Counted from the stretch's first letter, positions 14,974 to 22,778 are shown. The stretch: 64,000 nt of DNA from Streptomyces griseomycini (GCF_014203535.1 NZ_JACHJI010000017.1:60433-124432); one strand, 5' to 3'. Notes: generated by a model not told the origin, from the sequence alone. Program-made: numbers and translations.

Positions 14974-15435
14974 ATGGGGAGACATCGCATGTGGGGGAAG
15001 GCGGCCGGCGCTCTGGTCCTGGCCGCGGTCGTGAGCGGCTGCAGCGACTCAAGCGACTCAGCCGACAAGGGCGCCACGAAGCCGGCCGCGAAGGCGGTGA
15101 CCGTGGGGGAGGCGACCGCCACGTTCCAGGCCGCGGTGACGAAGTTCGACACTGACGGCGGGTGCCTCGAGCAGGAGCCGGGCACGTGCTGGGAGCAGAT
15201 GCAGGCGCTCATGAAACCCGCGCGTGACCTGCGGAAGGCGGCGAACGCCGACAAGAGCACCGGCCCGGAGTTCTGGTCAGAGGCATACGCGCTGATCGAC
15301 ACGATGGAGGACGGCATCGCAGTGGGCGAAGACAAGGGTTTCCCGGCCGGCGGTGACGCCCTGACGAACCGGGACGAGGTCCTCGGATCCGCTCATGACC
15401 TGTCGGACTGGTTGGCCGCGCACCCCGTCCAGTAG
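14974..15435 (+). CDS. Small secreted lipoprotein
   Basis: A 153-residue protein with a lipoprotein signal: basic start (MGRHRMWGK), hydrophobic stretch GALVLAAVV and lipobox VVSGC with the acyl-Cys at about residue 23, then a Ser/Asp-rich spacer. The mature part is helical with two Cys (CLEQEPGTC) likely to form a disulphide. It would sit on the outer face of the membrane. Function unknown; its place after traB suggests a surface role such as entry exclusion or mating, unproven. Followed by a long terminator. Confidence 0.75.
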   Translation: MGRHRMWGKAAGALVLAAVVSGCSDSSDSADKGATKPAAKAVTVGEATATFQAAVTKFDTDGGCLEQEPGTCWEQMQALMKPARDLRKAANADKSTGPEFWSEAYALIDTMEDGIAVGEDKGFPAGGDALTNRDEVLGSAHDLSDWLAAHPVQ

Positions 15436-15454
15436 TGGAGGCCCTGAACGGTTG

Positions 15455-15500
15455 AAGGCCGCGTCAGCCCGGAGGGGGGGCGTCCGGCTGACGCGGCCTT
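15455..15500 (+). terminator. Long perfect terminator hairpin
   Basis: 15-bp perfect stem (15455-15469 with 15486-15500), 16-nt loop, ending in TT. It closes the traB-lipoprotein block and faces the minus-strand RHH gene. Confidence 0.8.
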
Positions 15501-15616
15501 GCCACGCCGCGGCGGGGGGAGACCGCTGGAGTGGCAACTGTTGTGCGTGTGCCCGCGATGTTGAGGGTTACACCATCCGAAGATCAGGAAAGTTCGCGCC
15601 AGCGCGGCCGGGGCCG

Positions 15617-15841
15617 TCAGTGGGCGTAGTCGTGCTGGACCTGCTCGGCGCGGCCGCGCGCGGCGATGGTCTCGGCAGCCTGCTCGAGGGCGACGCGGAA
15701 CGGGTCGTGCGCGGCCTCGAGGACCGCGGTTCGCATGAACTCCTCCACGGTCTGCCCGACGGCGGCCGCGGCGTGCTGCACCCGTTCCCGCTCGGAGGCC
15801 GTCAGAGCGACCGTGAGGGCCTGGGCGCGCGCGGTATCCAT
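15617..15841 (-). CDS. Ribbon-helix-helix protein (DUF1778/antitoxin-like)
   Basis: A 74-residue protein with a short basic/hydrophobic strand (ALTVALTASERERVQ) followed by two helices (HAAAAVGQTVEEFMRTAVLEAA). This fits a ribbon-helix-helix DNA-binding dimer of the DUF1778 antitoxin type. A GNAT-type toxin partner usually sits beside such proteins and is not present; the neighbour upstream is a recombinase-like gene. It may instead be an accessory or autorepressor for that gene. Confidence 0.65.
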   Translation of the reverse strand: MDTARAQALTVALTASERERVQHAAAAVGQTVEEFMRTAVLEAAHDPFRVALEQAAETIAARGRAEQVQHDYAH

Positions 15842-15889
15842 GCGGGGACGGTATCAGCGTCCTGGGGCCGTCAGAGGCCGCCGTGGGGC

Positions 15890-16903
15890 CTATGCGGTAC
15901 TCTCCCCGGCCTGTTGCCGCGCGAGGAGGGTGCGGCGCATCGTCTCCCACCTGGTCGGCACCAGGTCCTCCTCCGGCACGCCGGCGGCGTCCTGCTTGAT
16001 CTGCACGGCGTCGGCGAGCTTCTTGTACCACTTGCTGATGCCGCGGCGGCGGATCGGGACGCCGGCGTCGGGGTTGGGCGGGGTGGACAGCCACAGGTGC
16101 CGGGGGACTCCGCCCTGCAGGCGGTCGATCAGCCGGGTACGGCGGTCGAGCCAGTCCTCGAGGCGGCGGCCGGTGTCCGGGCTCAGGGGGATCGTCTCGG
16201 GCTCGGGCATCTTCCCGCGTAGGCCGCCCTGCGGCTGGCGCAGCAGGGTGAGGGTGCGGGTGTCGGCGGTGAGGACCAGGTCGTCGACGCGCATGGACTC
16301 CAGCTCGCCCAGGCGCGGCAGGACGTCGCGCATCACTGCCCACATGGCCAGGCCGCGCACGATGATGTCGGGCCGGTCGGTCTCGGGCCACTGGGCGGCC
16401 TCGTCCTCCAGGTGCTGGGTGATGAGGTCGGCCATCAGGGGGGAGACGGTGGGCCGTAGTCCCCACGGCGGTAGGTCGGGCATCTCGAACGGGATCTGCG
16501 CCTGGCGGGCGAGGGCCTCGAGGCAGAAGATCCGGATCCGCTCGGTGGTGTCGTAGCTGGTGGGGTCGGTGGACACCGTGGGCGCGGTGCGCAGGTATCC
16601 GCCGCGGCCGTAGAGCAGGTATGCGTGGACGGCGTCCGGGGCGAGGAGCTCGGCGAGGGAGTCGCCGGCTGTCTCGGTCAGGCCCAAGGGGAGCGCCAGG
16701 GCGAGCTCGCTGGCGACCCACTCGAGTTGCTGCAGGCGGGCGTCCGAGACGACGTCCTTGGCGGTGCCGTTGACCGTGCGGAACACGTCCAGGACCCGCT
16801 CGAGCTCCCGCAGGGCGGGCGGGGTCGAGGGGACAGCGGTCAGCGCGGCCGCCGGTGCGCGGCCGCGGCTGTCGTCGTCGAGGGGGCGGGCGGGCGAACT
16901 CAT
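15890..16903 (-). CDS. Truncated tyrosine-recombinase-like protein
   Basis: A 337-residue protein with recombinase-like features: box I around RLGELESMRVDDL (about residues 215-227), a beta-hairpin with basic residues, and a box-II-like TRWETMRRTLL (about 318-328). The protein then ends 10 residues later, so the usual segment with the nucleophile Tyr is absent and the box-II His is not seen. It is therefore either an inactive DNA-binding relative or a decayed enzyme, although the reading frame is long and intact. A complete recombinase lies at 4278. Confidence 0.5.
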   Translation of the reverse strand: MSSPARPLDDDSRGRAPAAALTAVPSTPPALRELERVLDVFRTVNGTAKDVVSDARLQQLEWVASELALALPLGLTETAGDSLAELLAPDAVHAYLLYGRGGYLRTAPTVSTDPTSYDTTERIRIFCLEALARQAQIPFEMPDLPPWGLRPTVSPLMADLITQHLEDEAAQWPETDRPDIIVRGLAMWAVMRDVLPRLGELESMRVDDLVLTADTRTLTLLRQPQGGLRGKMPEPETIPLSPDTGRRLEDWLDRRTRLIDRLQGGVPRHLWLSTPPNPDAGVPIRRRGISKWYKKLADAVQIKQDAAGVPEEDLVPTRWETMRRTLLARQQAGESTA

Positions 16904-16951
16904 GGCATAAGAGTGTGCACGCTCGCGGCCCCGTCGGGTGCACGCGGTGGG

Positions 16952-17020
16952 CTAGTTCAGCAGACTGCGGCGGGTGCCGTTGAAATACAGGGAGGCTCTC
17001 AGTGGTGTGGCACACTGCAT
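16952..17020 (-). other. Short ORF echoing the terminase 3' end
   Basis: An ATG-started 22-codon frame ending RRSLLN-stop. Its last 20 nt (16954-16973) match the end of the terminase gene (17108-17127) at 19 of 20 positions, as if the terminase 3' end had been duplicated across the terminator at 17041-17088. Could be chance or a recombination scar. Confidence 0.3.
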
Positions 17021-17040
17021 TTACCTCAAATGAGGGTTCA

Positions 17041-17088
17041 GCCCGCCCCGTCGACGCCGGGAAGCGTTTCTAACCCGACGGGGCGGGC
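17041..17088. terminator. 13-bp-stem terminator
   Basis: GCCCGCCCCGTCG pairs perfectly with 17076-17088 (22-nt loop), followed on the plus strand by CCTTTT. It lies just beyond the terminase stop. Confidence 0.75.
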
Positions 17089-17105
17089 CCTTTTGCATGA
17101 TCAGC

Positions 17106-18902
17106 TCAGTTCAGCAGACCGCGGCGGCGGGGCGGGTTGATCGGCTCCGGTTCGTAGGGGGCCAGGAGGATCGCCTCGGCCCGGTCGGGGGATTTCATGC
17201 CGCGGCCCTTCATCTGCTTCTTCGACTCGACGACGGAGTACCCGCCGGCGTTCGACAGGAGCTTCGGCGTGGAGAGCTGCGCCGCAGACTTCTTGTCGAT
17301 GCGGTAGCGCAGCCGGCCGCGGCCGGTGGACGGGTCCGGCTGCAGGAGGCTGCGGGTGGCGAGCCACATCTCGTCACGCTTGCGGTAGGGCCGCATGACG
17401 GCGCCCGGGTCGTCCTGGGAGGGGTTCTCGGACACCATCACGCCGACGATCTGCGCCTGGTGCTCGCCGTTCTGCCCCCAGGTCTCGAGCATGGACACCA
17501 CGCCGTGGCCGATGCCGTTCTTGTCGACCTTGACGCGGACGGGGTGCGGGGACTTGAGGGCGTCGGCCAGGCGCTGCGCGGCGTGGATCTCCTCGAGGAC
17601 CTTCTTGGCGACCTTGACCTGGTTGTCGTTGGCGGCGCCAGCGGAGGCGTGCCGGTTCTCGATGACGTCGCCGATGGAGCGGGCGATGGCGAACTCGTCG
17701 CCGCCGTCGGCTGCGACGTCGACGCCGAGGCGGACCCAGGCGCCTTCGCGGACGGTGTGGGTGGCGGTCTCGTCCTCGAGTCCGAGGTCGCATAGGCGGT
17801 GCCAGCCGGGCCCGGTGGGGTCTTCGGTGTTGAGGGCGTCCTCGATCCAGGTGGGCGGGATGACGAGCCCTCCGCCGCCCTTGGGGAAGCGCGCGTACAC
17901 CTTGGCGATGACGTACGGGTGATCGGGGCCGTAGGCGCGGATGGTGCGGTCCACCCAGTCCTGGTCCGGCATGTGCCGGGCGAGGGTGTGCAGGTCGTTC
18001 GGGTTGGGCGGGCAGTCCGTGCAGTACGGCACCCGCTCCCCCGTGATCGCGGGGGAGGTGAGGGAGGAGATCGGGATGGTGACGGTGGTCGGCTCCTCCG
18101 GGTCCTCCCCTTCCAGGCACAGCTCCTCGAACCAGGACGCGGGGTCGTCCATGGCGGGGTTGCCGATGGCGAGCATCGCGGCGTGTCCGCCGGTCAGGAG
18201 GTTGTTCGTGCCGTGGCCGATCGCCGGGGCGATACCGCCGGCCTCGTCGACGATGAGCAGGATGTGGGCCATGTGGATGCCCTGCATGGCGGCCTCGTCG
18301 TTCGCGGGGGCCGAGAAGCCGTACGCGGCGACGAAGTCGTGCCCCTGCGGGGTGGGCATCTTGTACTGGACGGTGTCGCAGTAGCCGGGCAGTCCGGCCC
18401 GGGGCACCACCTTGCGGATGTGGGGCCAGAGCTGCCGCTGCACCTGCCGGAAGCGGGTCGCGGTGGTGATGCACAGCGCGGTGCCGACCGGGTAGACGTT
18501 GACGAACCAGACGGCGGCGCGCGCGGCGAGGTGGGTCTTGCCGACGCCGAAGCCGGCCGGGACGGCGACGCGTTTGTGGGTGACGATCGCGTCCAGGACG
18601 TCGCGCTGCAGGCTCCAGATGGACTCTCCGAGGACGTCCTCGACGAACCCGCTCGGGGTGTCGCGCCATAGGCCGTAGAGGGAGCCGGTGACGCGTTCGA
18701 CCTCGCGCATGACGTACGGCCGCTCTCGGGCGGTGATGTCGTGCTTGAAGGCGTGGCGACGGGCGGTGACGGGGGCGCGGAGCAGGATGTCGGCGACGTT
18801 GGCGGCGTCGCGGGATTTGACGCCGGGCCGGCGGGCGCGCTGCAGCTCCTGGCGTGAGGGGGCCACGCGGAGATGTGAGGTCGGGGGCTGCGTGCGGGGC
18901 AT
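17106..18902 (-). CDS. terL: Phage terminase large subunit (orphan)
   Basis: A 598-residue protein with both terminase domains. ATPase: Walker A GFGVGKTH (residues 117-124), Walker B LLIVDEAGG (215-223) and a coupling-motif region near ITTATRFRQV (145-154). Nuclease (RNase H fold): acidic strand RLGVDVAADGGDEF, VKVDKNGIGHG, and a final acidic site KSPDRAEAILLA. All key residues are present, so it should be able to cut and pump DNA. No portal, capsid or tail genes are visible, which is odd for a terminase. The 297 bp upstream (18903-19199) hold no convincing gene but carry a 21-bp repeat at 19188. Confidence 0.85.
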   Translation of the reverse strand: MPRTQPPTSHLRVAPSRQELQRARRPGVKSRDAANVADILLRAPVTARRHAFKHDITARERPYVMREVERVTGSLYGLWRDTPSGFVEDVLGESIWSLQRDVLDAIVTHKRVAVPAGFGVGKTHLAARAAVWFVNVYPVGTALCITTATRFRQVQRQLWPHIRKVVPRAGLPGYCDTVQYKMPTPQGHDFVAAYGFSAPANDEAAMQGIHMAHILLIVDEAGGIAPAIGHGTNNLLTGGHAAMLAIGNPAMDDPASWFEELCLEGEDPEEPTTVTIPISSLTSPAITGERVPYCTDCPPNPNDLHTLARHMPDQDWVDRTIRAYGPDHPYVIAKVYARFPKGGGGLVIPPTWIEDALNTEDPTGPGWHRLCDLGLEDETATHTVREGAWVRLGVDVAADGGDEFAIARSIGDVIENRHASAGAANDNQVKVAKKVLEEIHAAQRLADALKSPHPVRVKVDKNGIGHGVVSMLETWGQNGEHQAQIVGVMVSENPSQDDPGAVMRPYRKRDEMWLATRSLLQPDPSTGRGRLRYRIDKKSAAQLSTPKLLSNAGGYSVVESKKQMKGRGMKSPDRAEAILLAPYEPEPINPPRRRGLLN

Positions 18903-19187
18903 GGGCCGGAAGGTGCAGCGCGGGCGGCGCTTGTGTCGCGGCCTGGCCGGGGCCCATGCCCAGGCCGCCGGCCAGACCGCGCGGTTCCGGCACTGCCATG
19001 ACGAACTGCCTGCCCTGTCTGTCAGGAAAGGCGTCTGTGCCGGAAGTCGGTGCCGGGGTGAGGCCTCTCCCGGGGGGGTGGAGCAGGACCGTCACCCCGG
19101 CTCTTGGGGGGGGGTGCGTGGCTGGCGCGTCCTTCCCCGGGGGGATGTCGGGGCGGGAGAGCCAGCCGCACCCTGTAGTACGTCAGG

Positions 19188-19208
19188 GGCCGGATTCTGT
19201 TACACCCC
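19188..19208 (-). promoter_or_regulatory. GGGTGTAACAGAAT repeat, copy 1
   Basis: Minus-strand GGGGTGTAACAGAATCCGGC, matching the copy at 19953-19973 at 20 of 21 positions. It overlaps the stop codon of the gene ending at 19200 and lies upstream of terL. Shares GGGTGTA with the main promoter box. Confidence 0.45.
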
Positions 19209-19934
19209 CGGCGAGAAGGGCGGCCGCAGCCGGTCCCCGCGGAAGTACCGGAGCGCCTGCCGCTCGTATCGGCGCTGCGCCGGGCCGTCGTCCGGGTCGG
19301 CGGAGGCGAGCCAGGCCGGGGTGATGTCGAGCGTCCAGACGGCGGGCGCGGCCGGGCCCGGAACGACCTTGAGGGGCTTGCCCGCGGCCACCCACTCATC
19401 GAGTGCGTTCTTGGCGACCTGGCGCAGCCGCTCGGTTTCCCCGGCCGTGGGCGTACGGCCGGGCCCCGCGGTGGTCACCTCGCTGATGTTGAACGGGAAG
19501 TCGTTCAGGTCCGTCGCCGGCAGCCCTAGGGAGACCTCCAGCTTCTTGCCCATCTGCTCGAGGAGGGTGACGACCGCGGCGACGGCGCTGCAGCCGGGGC
19601 AGGGGCAGTCCTCCGGGGCTTCCTCAGCGGCCGTGGCCTCCGGCACGTCCTGGGTGTGCTCCGGCGCGTCCTCGGCGGCCGTGGCGACCGGTGCCGTGCC
19701 GGTGGTGGCGTCGAGGCTGGCGAGGAGGTCCTGCTCCTCCTCAGCCCGCCGTATCGCCTCCCGGAAGAGGGTCATCTCCGACTCGACGACGGCGCGCTCC
19801 AGCGCGGTGAGCGCGAACCATGGGGTGGACTCCTCGCCGGTGGCCTGCCGGAGGAAGGCCCGGCGGGTCTCGTAGAAGTGGCGGGTCAGGTGGGGCGGGA
19901 GCGTGGTCCGCGGGGGCGTGGTTCGCGTCGTCAT
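19200..19934 (-). CDS. Unknown protein upstream of terL
   Basis: A 244-residue protein of unknown function. Helical N-terminus (HLTRHFYETRRAFLRQATG), an acidic Ala/Glu/Thr-rich middle with CPCPGC, then an alpha/beta C-terminal part (ETERLRQVAKNALDEWVAAG ... WTLDITPAWLASADPDDGPAQRRYERQALRYFRGDRLRP). Its place just upstream of the terminase would fit an accessory packaging or replication protein, but no small-terminase motif is seen. The gene is bracketed by a 21-bp near-identical direct repeat (19188 and 19953). Start chosen at 19934 for lack of a better ribosome site upstream. Confidence 0.55.
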   Translation of the reverse strand: MTTRTTPPRTTLPPHLTRHFYETRRAFLRQATGEESTPWFALTALERAVVESEMTLFREAIRRAEEEQDLLASLDATTGTAPVATAAEDAPEHTQDVPEATAAEEAPEDCPCPGCSAVAAVVTLLEQMGKKLEVSLGLPATDLNDFPFNISEVTTAGPGRTPTAGETERLRQVAKNALDEWVAAGKPLKVVPGPAAPAVWTLDITPAWLASADPDDGPAQRRYERQALRYFRGDRLRPPFSPGV

Positions 19935-19952
19935 GCTGGGGGGAACGCGGGC

Positions 19953-19973
19953 GGCCGGATTCTGTGACACCCC
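19953..19973 (-). promoter_or_regulatory. GGGTGTAACAGAAT repeat, copy 2
   Basis: Minus-strand GGGGTGTCACAGAATCCGGC, 19 bp upstream of the ATG at 19934. CAGAAT could be a -10 hexamer, but no matching -35 is seen. A weaker copy lies at 28671-28685. Confidence 0.5.
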
Positions 19974-20030
19974 TGCCCCGGCTGCTGCTGCGCCTGGTGC
20001 TGCTCGATCCCTAGCGAACCCCACCACGCG

Positions 20031-20200
20031 CCGATGCCTGAGCGAAGCGAAGGCATCGGAACTTACTTGATGGTGGTGCTTGATCTTATTACTAAAGGGG
20101 ACCAGTCTTCCGGAACCCGGTTATCCGGCGACCGATCTACCGGCGACCGAAAACCGGTCCCCGGTGACCGGGGACCAAAAACCGGTCTCCGGTGCGACCT
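20031..20200. repeat. Intergenic hairpin and CCGGYGACCGR repeat cluster
   Basis: The 329-bp gene-free stretch 19935-20263 holds a 9-bp hairpin (20031-20039 with 20051-20059) and an unusually AT-rich segment (20061-20096). A cluster of direct repeats follows: CCGGCGACCGA at 20125-20135 and 20140-20150, CCGGTGACCGG at 20161-20171, and AAAACCGGTC at about 20150 and 20178. The AT-rich DNA beside short repeats suggests a protein-binding site such as an origin, centromere or pac site; the HTH protein encoded next door (20264) is a candidate binder. Confidence 0.5.
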
Positions 20201-20218
20201 GGGGCGGGGCAAGAAGAA

Positions 20219-20245
20219 ACCGGCCCCGACGATGCCGGGGCCGGT
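20219..20245 (-). terminator. Terminator hairpin
   Basis: 10-bp perfect stem (20219-20228 with 20236-20245) just beyond the stop of the HTH gene at 20264. Confidence 0.65.
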
Positions 20246-20263
20246 GCGGTGCGGGGTGTTGCT

Positions 20264-20890
20264 CTACAGGCCGTACCTCTTACGGGCGGCCGCCCGGTGC
20301 TGGTACGCCAGAGTCCGGCTGACGCCGGCGTGCTCGGCGATCTGCTCCGGGCTCCACTCGTAGGGCGGCTGCGACAGGGCGAGCACGGCCGCCTGCATGA
20401 CGCGTACGGCAACTTCACGGCGGGCCCGTGCCGCGTGCACGATCGGGGCCGCCTCGAGGAGCTTGGTCTCGGCGTCCTGGACGCGCTCGACGCCTGCCTC
20501 TTCCGCGAACCGGATGAGGTCCTCGTTCGTCTCGGCGTCCGGCAGCGGGTGCGTCTTGTCGCCGAATACGGTCGCGGCGAGGTTCCGCCGGTACCCGATC
20601 GGGGACAGACCGACAGTTTTGGCCAGTCCGAGACGCTGCTCGTAGAACCACAGGTGTGCCAGCGCGCGGTCCCGCTCCCCCTGATAGAGGGCGATCTCGG
20701 CGTCAGCCTGACGGACGGCTTCCGCGGCCTTCACGACCAGGTCGTCCGGACGGGCGCTGACGATCAGGTCCTCGGGCCGCTCGGGGCGAAGACCAAGAGC
20801 CGTGAGGGCCACGGTCTCGGCGTCCTTGGCGATCTGCTCGTAGTCCGGGCCCTTGATGCGCGGCCCGTACTTGACTCCAGCCTTGGGCAT
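20264..20890 (-). CDS. Helix-turn-helix protein
   Basis: A 208-residue protein with a clear C-terminal HTH (WSPEQIAEHAGVSRTLAYQHRAAARKR, about residues 178-204) and a long helical middle (VVKAAEAVRQADAEIALYQGERDRALAHLWFYEQRLGLA). The layout resembles phage or plasmid DNA-binding proteins with an oligomerising coiled coil. It sits between terL and the HNH gene and beside a repeat cluster, so it could be a small-terminase-like or regulatory protein. The ATG at 20890 has GGAG upstream and one copy of the 21-bp promoter box 82 bp upstream, without the usual hairpin. Confidence 0.65.
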   Translation of the reverse strand: MPKAGVKYGPRIKGPDYEQIAKDAETVALTALGLRPERPEDLIVSARPDDLVVKAAEAVRQADAEIALYQGERDRALAHLWFYEQRLGLAKTVGLSPIGYRRNLAATVFGDKTHPLPDAETNEDLIRFAEEAGVERVQDAETKLLEAAPIVHAARARREVAVRVMQAAVLALSQPPYEWSPEQIAEHAGVSRTLAYQHRAAARKRYGL

Positions 20891-20971
20891 AACGGCTGTT
20901 CTCCATCTCGCTGTGGCGCGGTTGTGCGCCGTAGCGGCGACTGGGGCAACCCCATGCCGCCGCATCAGCGG

Positions 20972-20992
20972 GAATGGTACACCCGAGTAAAT
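20972..20992 (-). promoter_or_regulatory. 21-bp promoter box
   Basis: Minus strand TTTACTCGGGTGTACCATTC, two or three changes from the consensus TTTACCTGGGTGTACTATTC. The only copy found without the AGAGCA hairpin downstream. Confidence 0.65.
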
Positions 20993-20999
20993 CCCGGTG

Positions 21000-21260
21000 T
21001 CAGGTGTGCCGGGCCGGGAGGGGCACTGACCTGATGCGGAGCACCGCGAACGCGACGCCGGCGACCACCACCACTTTCCCGTGGGCATCCCGTACGACGC
21101 TCTGTCCGGGAGCTGGGTTGCCGGGCGTGTCAGTGGTGGCGATCCGGCCTGCCCCAAGAGTCGGCCCGCCCGGGATCCGCAGGACCCACAGCAGGAACGG
21201 ACCCAGGCGCAGCCCTCGAGGGCGCCGGAGGCGGCGCTGCAGCGTGACACGGGGGCTCAC
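21000..21260 (-). CDS. Small protein, possibly membrane-associated
   Basis: An 86-residue protein with a hydrophobic stretch LRLGPFLLWVLRIPGG near residues 14-29 and a second, KVVVVAGVAFAVLRI, near 63-77. Function unknown. The GTG overlaps the stop of the upstream gene (GTGA), which decides the start. Confidence 0.55.
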   Translation of the reverse strand: MSPRVTLQRRLRRPRGLRLGPFLLWVLRIPGGPTLGAGRIATTDTPGNPAPGQSVVRDAHGKVVVVAGVAFAVLRIRSVPLPARHT

Positions 21261-21841
21261 CGGCGGTGCCCCTTCTGTGCGGCGCGGAGTGCGGCCCGTT
21301 CCCTCTTGCTGGCGGCCCACTCCTTCCGCGGGGCGAGCGCGTGCGCCCCCACGGATACGCGGCCCAGAACGACCTCGAGACCGGCCCTCTTCGCGTTCCG
21401 TCCCTGCCCGTGCCACAACCAGGAGATGGCGAAGATCGCGGGTGGCACGTTGGGGCTCGCCGGCCACACGCCGACGGTGAACCGGCCGAAGTCGACGAAG
21501 TGCGACCGCTGCGCGGACAGCAGCACCTGCACGACGAGGTACACGAGGGCAGAGCCCAGCGATACCCACTGCCACAGCAGGAACGCGATCAGGGCGTTCG
21601 CGGTCCACTCGCCCAGGAACCAGGCCGCCTTCCCCACGCGGGACGGGTCCGGCCGGGGGAACCGCACCGTGCCGGGCAGGTGCTCGAGAGTGCGCGGGTC
21701 CTCGTCGGTCCATGCCCAGTGCCGCTCATGCCGCTCGCTCCCAGAGGCGGCGTGCGCGCCCTCGTGCCCGGCGAGCCGCTGGCACTGCAGGTTGAGGGAG
21801 AAGCAGGACCAGACAGGACACTGGCGTTGACGACGGCGCAT
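21257..21841 (-). CDS. Membrane protein with N-terminal Cys cluster
   Basis: A 194-residue protein: N-terminal CPVWSCFSLNLQCQRLAGHEGAH (four Cys/His positions, possible zinc site), then two or three membrane helices (FLGEWTANALIAFLLWQW, ALVYLVVQVLLSA, PPAIFAISWLW) and a basic C-terminus. Unknown function. ATG 21841 is preferred because GGAGG lies 5 nt upstream; the frame stays open to an ATG at 22021 that overlaps the HNH stop, so a 254-residue form is possible. The 176 bp between 21842 and 22017 hold no other clear gene. Confidence 0.6.
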   Translation of the reverse strand: MRRRQRQCPVWSCFSLNLQCQRLAGHEGAHAASGSERHERHWAWTDEDPRTLEHLPGTVRFPRPDPSRVGKAAWFLGEWTANALIAFLLWQWVSLGSALVYLVVQVLLSAQRSHFVDFGRFTVGVWPASPNVPPAIFAISWLWHGQGRNAKRAGLEVVLGRVSVGAHALAPRKEWAASKRERAALRAAQKGHRR

Positions 21842-22017
21842 CACGGCCTCCACGAGGTGAGGAAGTCGAGGAGCCCGTCGACCAGGCCCTCGAAGAGATC
21901 GGCGATCCGCCCGGCCCTGGACCGCTGCGGTGTCCCGGCGCAGGCGCGGCGGGCGCGCTTGCCGGGCCTGCGCCGGGACGTACGCCTCTCGGCCCCGGGC
22001 GGCCCACAACCGGCGCC

Positions 22018-22374
22018 TCATCGGGCGGCCGCCGCGGTCACGGCCCGCACCCCGTCGGGGGTGAGCAGGTACAGGCGGCCGTCGGGGTAGCGCACCTCGA
22101 CCTCGCTGGGGAGCTGCGGCCGGCGAACCTTCCACCCGGCCTCGTACGACTCCCGCGGGTGGTCCTCGAACCAGCCGTTACACGTCGTGCAGACCAGCAG
22201 CAGGTTGTGCGCCTGGTTGATCCACGGCTCCCGTGCCCCGCCCATGCCGCGGTTCACCCGGTGGTGGATGGTCAGGTCCTGCCGGGTCTCGCAGCGCACG
22301 CAGGCGCCCCCGTCACGCGCGTATACGAGGGCCTTCACCACGTCGGTGGGACCGGTCCGTCGTCGTGCCTTCAC
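22018..22374 (-). CDS. HNH endonuclease
   Basis: A 118-residue HNH nuclease: zinc pair CVRC (about residues 25-28), catalytic LTIHHRVNRGMGG (about 34-46) with the His-His pair, Asn in NQAHNLLLVC, and second zinc pair CTTC. In many tailed phages a small HNH protein next to terL is needed for genome cutting during packaging. Here it is encoded about 3.1 kb upstream of terL on the same strand, which supports a phage-derived packaging module. Confidence 0.85.
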   Translation of the reverse strand: MKARRRTGPTDVVKALVYARDGGACVRCETRQDLTIHHRVNRGMGGAREPWINQAHNLLLVCTTCNGWFEDHPRESYEAGWKVRRPQLPSEVEVRYPDGRLYLLTPDGVRAVTAAAAR

Positions 22375-22473
22375 AGCACTGGTCTCCTACCTGCCCCGGG
22401 CGCCGGACCGCGTCGTTCACGGTCCTGGTGGGCGCGCCCGGGGCGAGGCGGGGAGAGTGGACGGCGGCCGCGC

Positions 22474-22485
22474 CTTACGTCGCGC
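22474..22485 (-). promoter_or_regulatory. GCGACGYAAG motif
   Basis: Minus-strand GCGCGACGTAAG about 100 bp upstream of the HNH start; one of at least seven copies upstream of minus-strand genes. Confidence 0.5.
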
Positions 22486-22562
22486 CGAAATGGCCCGGCG
22501 CCTCAAGGGGGCTTGGGATACTTCTGTCTGTCCTGCTGCTGACGACTGAGGAGCGCCCCTCG

Positions 22563-22778
22563 ATGTCTGACGAGAACGCGTTCGTGATCTTCACCGTGAT
22601 TGGAGTCGCGCATCTGGCCGGGGCGTATCTCACCTGGTCGCGCCGCTCCCGGTGGGAAGCGGACACTCAGCGGTGGAGGGGCGTGATGCGTTGGTTCAGC
22701 GGCCAGCGTCAGCTCAACGCCGAGTTGGCCCTCGGCGTCCTCTTCCTGGGCCTGGGCCTGGCCATCGGTCTCGCGTAG
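22563..22778 (+). CDS. Small two-helix membrane protein
   Basis: A 71-residue protein with two membrane helices: AFVIFTVIGVAHLAGAYLTW (about residues 6-25) and ELALGVLFLGLGLAIGLA (54-71), with a basic loop between. ATG preceded by GAGGAGCGCCCC. Unknown function; it could be holin-like by size and topology, but there is nothing specific to show this. Converges with the minus-strand gene at 22779. Confidence 0.6.
   Translation: MSDENAFVIFTVIGVAHLAGAYLTWSRRSRWEADTQRWRGVMRWFSGQRQLNAELALGVLFLGLGLAIGLA

Noticed and set aside
15617..15841. Type II toxin-antitoxin pair
   Set aside because: The RHH protein resembles an antitoxin, but no toxin-like gene adjoins it; the neighbour is recombinase-like.
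15393..17015. 540-codon minus-strand frame over the recombinase-like gene
   Set aside because: Arg/Pro-rich shadow that runs through a terminator and the RHH gene.
17374..19095. 573-codon minus-strand frame overlapping terL in another frame
   Set aside because: Its product is an Arg/Pro/His-rich shadow; terL in the overlapping frame has all family motifs.
21842..22017. Small gene ending ...DFLTSWRP between the HNH and membrane-protein genes
   Set aside because: The frame looks protein-like and ends overlapping the next ATG, but it has no in-frame ATG, GTG or TTG start after the upstream stop.
22563..22778. Holin
   Set aside because: Size and two helices fit, but many small membrane proteins look like this and no endolysin gene is visible.
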